Positions 14,783 to 15,313 of a stretch of 15,313 bases of DNA are shown in pieces. The notes under the pieces are model-generated. The model worked only from the letters and a program-made list of their open reading frames with translations. It did no database searches and had not been told where the DNA came from. Within the stretch, counting starts at the first letter, position 1. Every line of letters begins with the position of its first letter. The position numbers and the translations under genes are program-made. The DNA comes from Treponema sp. (lineage in GTDB: Bacteria; Spirochaetota; Spirochaetia; Treponematales; Breznakiellaceae), in NCBI GenBank assembly GCA_020216655.1, contig JAIWNU010000085.1, positions 1 through 15,313 on the forward strand. Reading direction: 5' to 3'.

Positions 14783-15061
14783 ATGATTGGTGCTGCAGAG
14801 TGGCGGGATATCAAATACGAAGAGACCTTTGAGCAGGAAGTCCGCGGTTTGGAGCGGCGCAGACAATATGACAAAAATCTCACTTTAGAGGATCTAAAAA
14901 ATATGCTGCAACATCTTTATCATTTGGACGGAATGGACTGGATCGGCCGGGGAGAATTGCAGGATACTATTTTATATGCGACCATTGCGGCTTATGAGCA
15001 TTTTATTGCCGAATGGGAAGCGGAGCTAAAAAAAGAAACTGAGGCTTTTACAAAAAAATAA
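14783..15061 (+). CDS. Small charged cytosolic protein of unknown function
   Basis: This 92-residue protein begins 3 bases after the preceding stop, with AAGGAG overlapping that stop, so it is coupled to the exported repeat protein. It has no signal peptide, membrane segment or cysteine. It is strongly charged and predicted by eye to be helical (EETFEQEVRGLERRRQYDKN, then LTLEDLKNMLQHLYHLDG and a Glu/Lys-rich end, EAELKKETEAFTKK). This composition suits a small helical adaptor or regulatory protein. No family is recognised. Confidence 0.75.
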   Translation: MIGAAEWRDIKYEETFEQEVRGLERRRQYDKNLTLEDLKNMLQHLYHLDGMDWIGRGELQDTILYATIAAYEHFIAEWEAELKKETEAFTKK

Positions 15062-15065
15062 TTAA

Positions 15066-15097
15066 TTTTAACGATATTTTAACAATTTCTTTATAGT
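15066..15097 (+). promoter_or_regulatory. Pho-box-like direct repeats and -10 element before pstS
   Basis: TTTTAAC occurs at 15066-15072 and again at 15077-15083, an exact 11-base period (one helical turn), with AT-rich spacers. This is the architecture of PhoB/PhoP operators, and the core resembles the TTAAC-type repeats bound by PhoP in Gram-positive bacteria more than the E. coli CTGTCAT. TATAGT at 15092-15097 lies 8 bases further on, near where an activated -10 would sit, and no good -35 is present. It lies ahead of pstS, so control by phosphate starvation is likely but not shown. Confidence 0.6.
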
Positions 15098-15153
15098 CTT
15101 CTCATGTCGTCCTTATAGATTACAGCCAACTTACAATTGACTTGGAGGTCGAT

Positions 15154-15313
15154 ATGAAGAAACTGGCGATTGTTATCGTGGGTGCTCTTATTGCAGGCGG
15201 TACCCTCTTTGCTCAAACTGTTCCTGGCTCTGGTCTTGTTAAAGGTCCCGAAGCTGGTGAAGCGAAGAACCTCACTGGTGCGGGCGCTACCTTCCCTGCG
15301 GTTCTCTACACAA
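15154..15313 (+). CDS. pstS: Phosphate ABC transporter substrate-binding protein PstS (5' part only)
   Basis: The gene runs off the end of the window after 53 codons. The ATG at 15154 has GGAGG five bases upstream. The protein begins with a signal peptide (MKKLAIVIVGALIAGGTLFA, cleavage probably before QTVPG). After a short linker it shows NLTGAGATFPAVLYT, the N-terminal signature of PstS proteins, which bind inorganic phosphate with this Thr/Gly-rich loop. The upstream 11-base direct repeats support a phosphate-regulated role. pstC, pstA and pstB would be expected downstream, outside the window. Confidence 0.85.
   Translation, partial: MKKLAIVIVGALIAGGTLFAQTVPGSGLVKGPEAGEAKNLTGAGATFPAVLYT

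Overview
The window reads as a chromosomal segment of a free-living or host-associated spirochaete of the Treponema/Spirochaeta kind (inference, not proven). The basis is the combination of a sodium-pumping NADH:quinone reductase operon, CUT1 sugar uptake, a carotenoid operon and a PstS-like gene, at moderate GC with AT-rich promoters. Every gene I can support is on the + strand, packed into operons with many 4-base ATGA overlaps.

Layout: (1) 1-2467, the end of a sugar ABC-transport operon: the 3' part of a solute-binding protein gene, an intercistronic hairpin, two MalF/MalG-type permeases and a strong rho-independent terminator. (2) 2501-4552, a lipoylation operon: lipoyl synthase lipA followed by a lipoate-protein ligase split into two overlapping genes, accessory domain first and catalytic domain second, as in Thermoplasma. 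(3) 4596-9081, an NQR operon nqrBCDEF behind a good sigma70-like promoter. It has no nqrA, its NqrB has a shortened N-terminus, and it ends with a 147-residue protein of unknown function. (4) 9111-13820, a carotenoid operon: crtI, crtB, a cruF-type hydratase, and a fused membrane protein. In the fusion, the N-terminal half resembles phytol kinase (VTE5) and the C-terminal half resembles DUF92/phytyl-phosphate kinase (VTE6). (5) 13856-15061, two unrecognised genes: an exported protein with YD-like repeats and a small charged cytosolic protein. (6) 15066-15313, a Pho-box-like pair of direct repeats and the start of pstS.

How the genes work together: LipA and the bipartite ligase would supply lipoyl groups to 2-oxoacid dehydrogenases or the glycine cleavage system. 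NQR would couple NADH oxidation to sodium export. The carotenoid genes would make phytoene, desaturate it and hydrate an end group. The kinase fusion would, by hypothesis, recycle a prenyl alcohol such as geranylgeraniol to its diphosphate through two phosphorylations, feeding CrtB without a GGPP synthase in the cluster.

The most notable points are the kinase fusion inside a crt operon, the NQR operon lacking nqrA but carrying a new small gene, and the archaeal-style split lipoate ligase next to lipA. No tRNA, rRNA, CRISPR array, insertion sequence or phage gene was seen.
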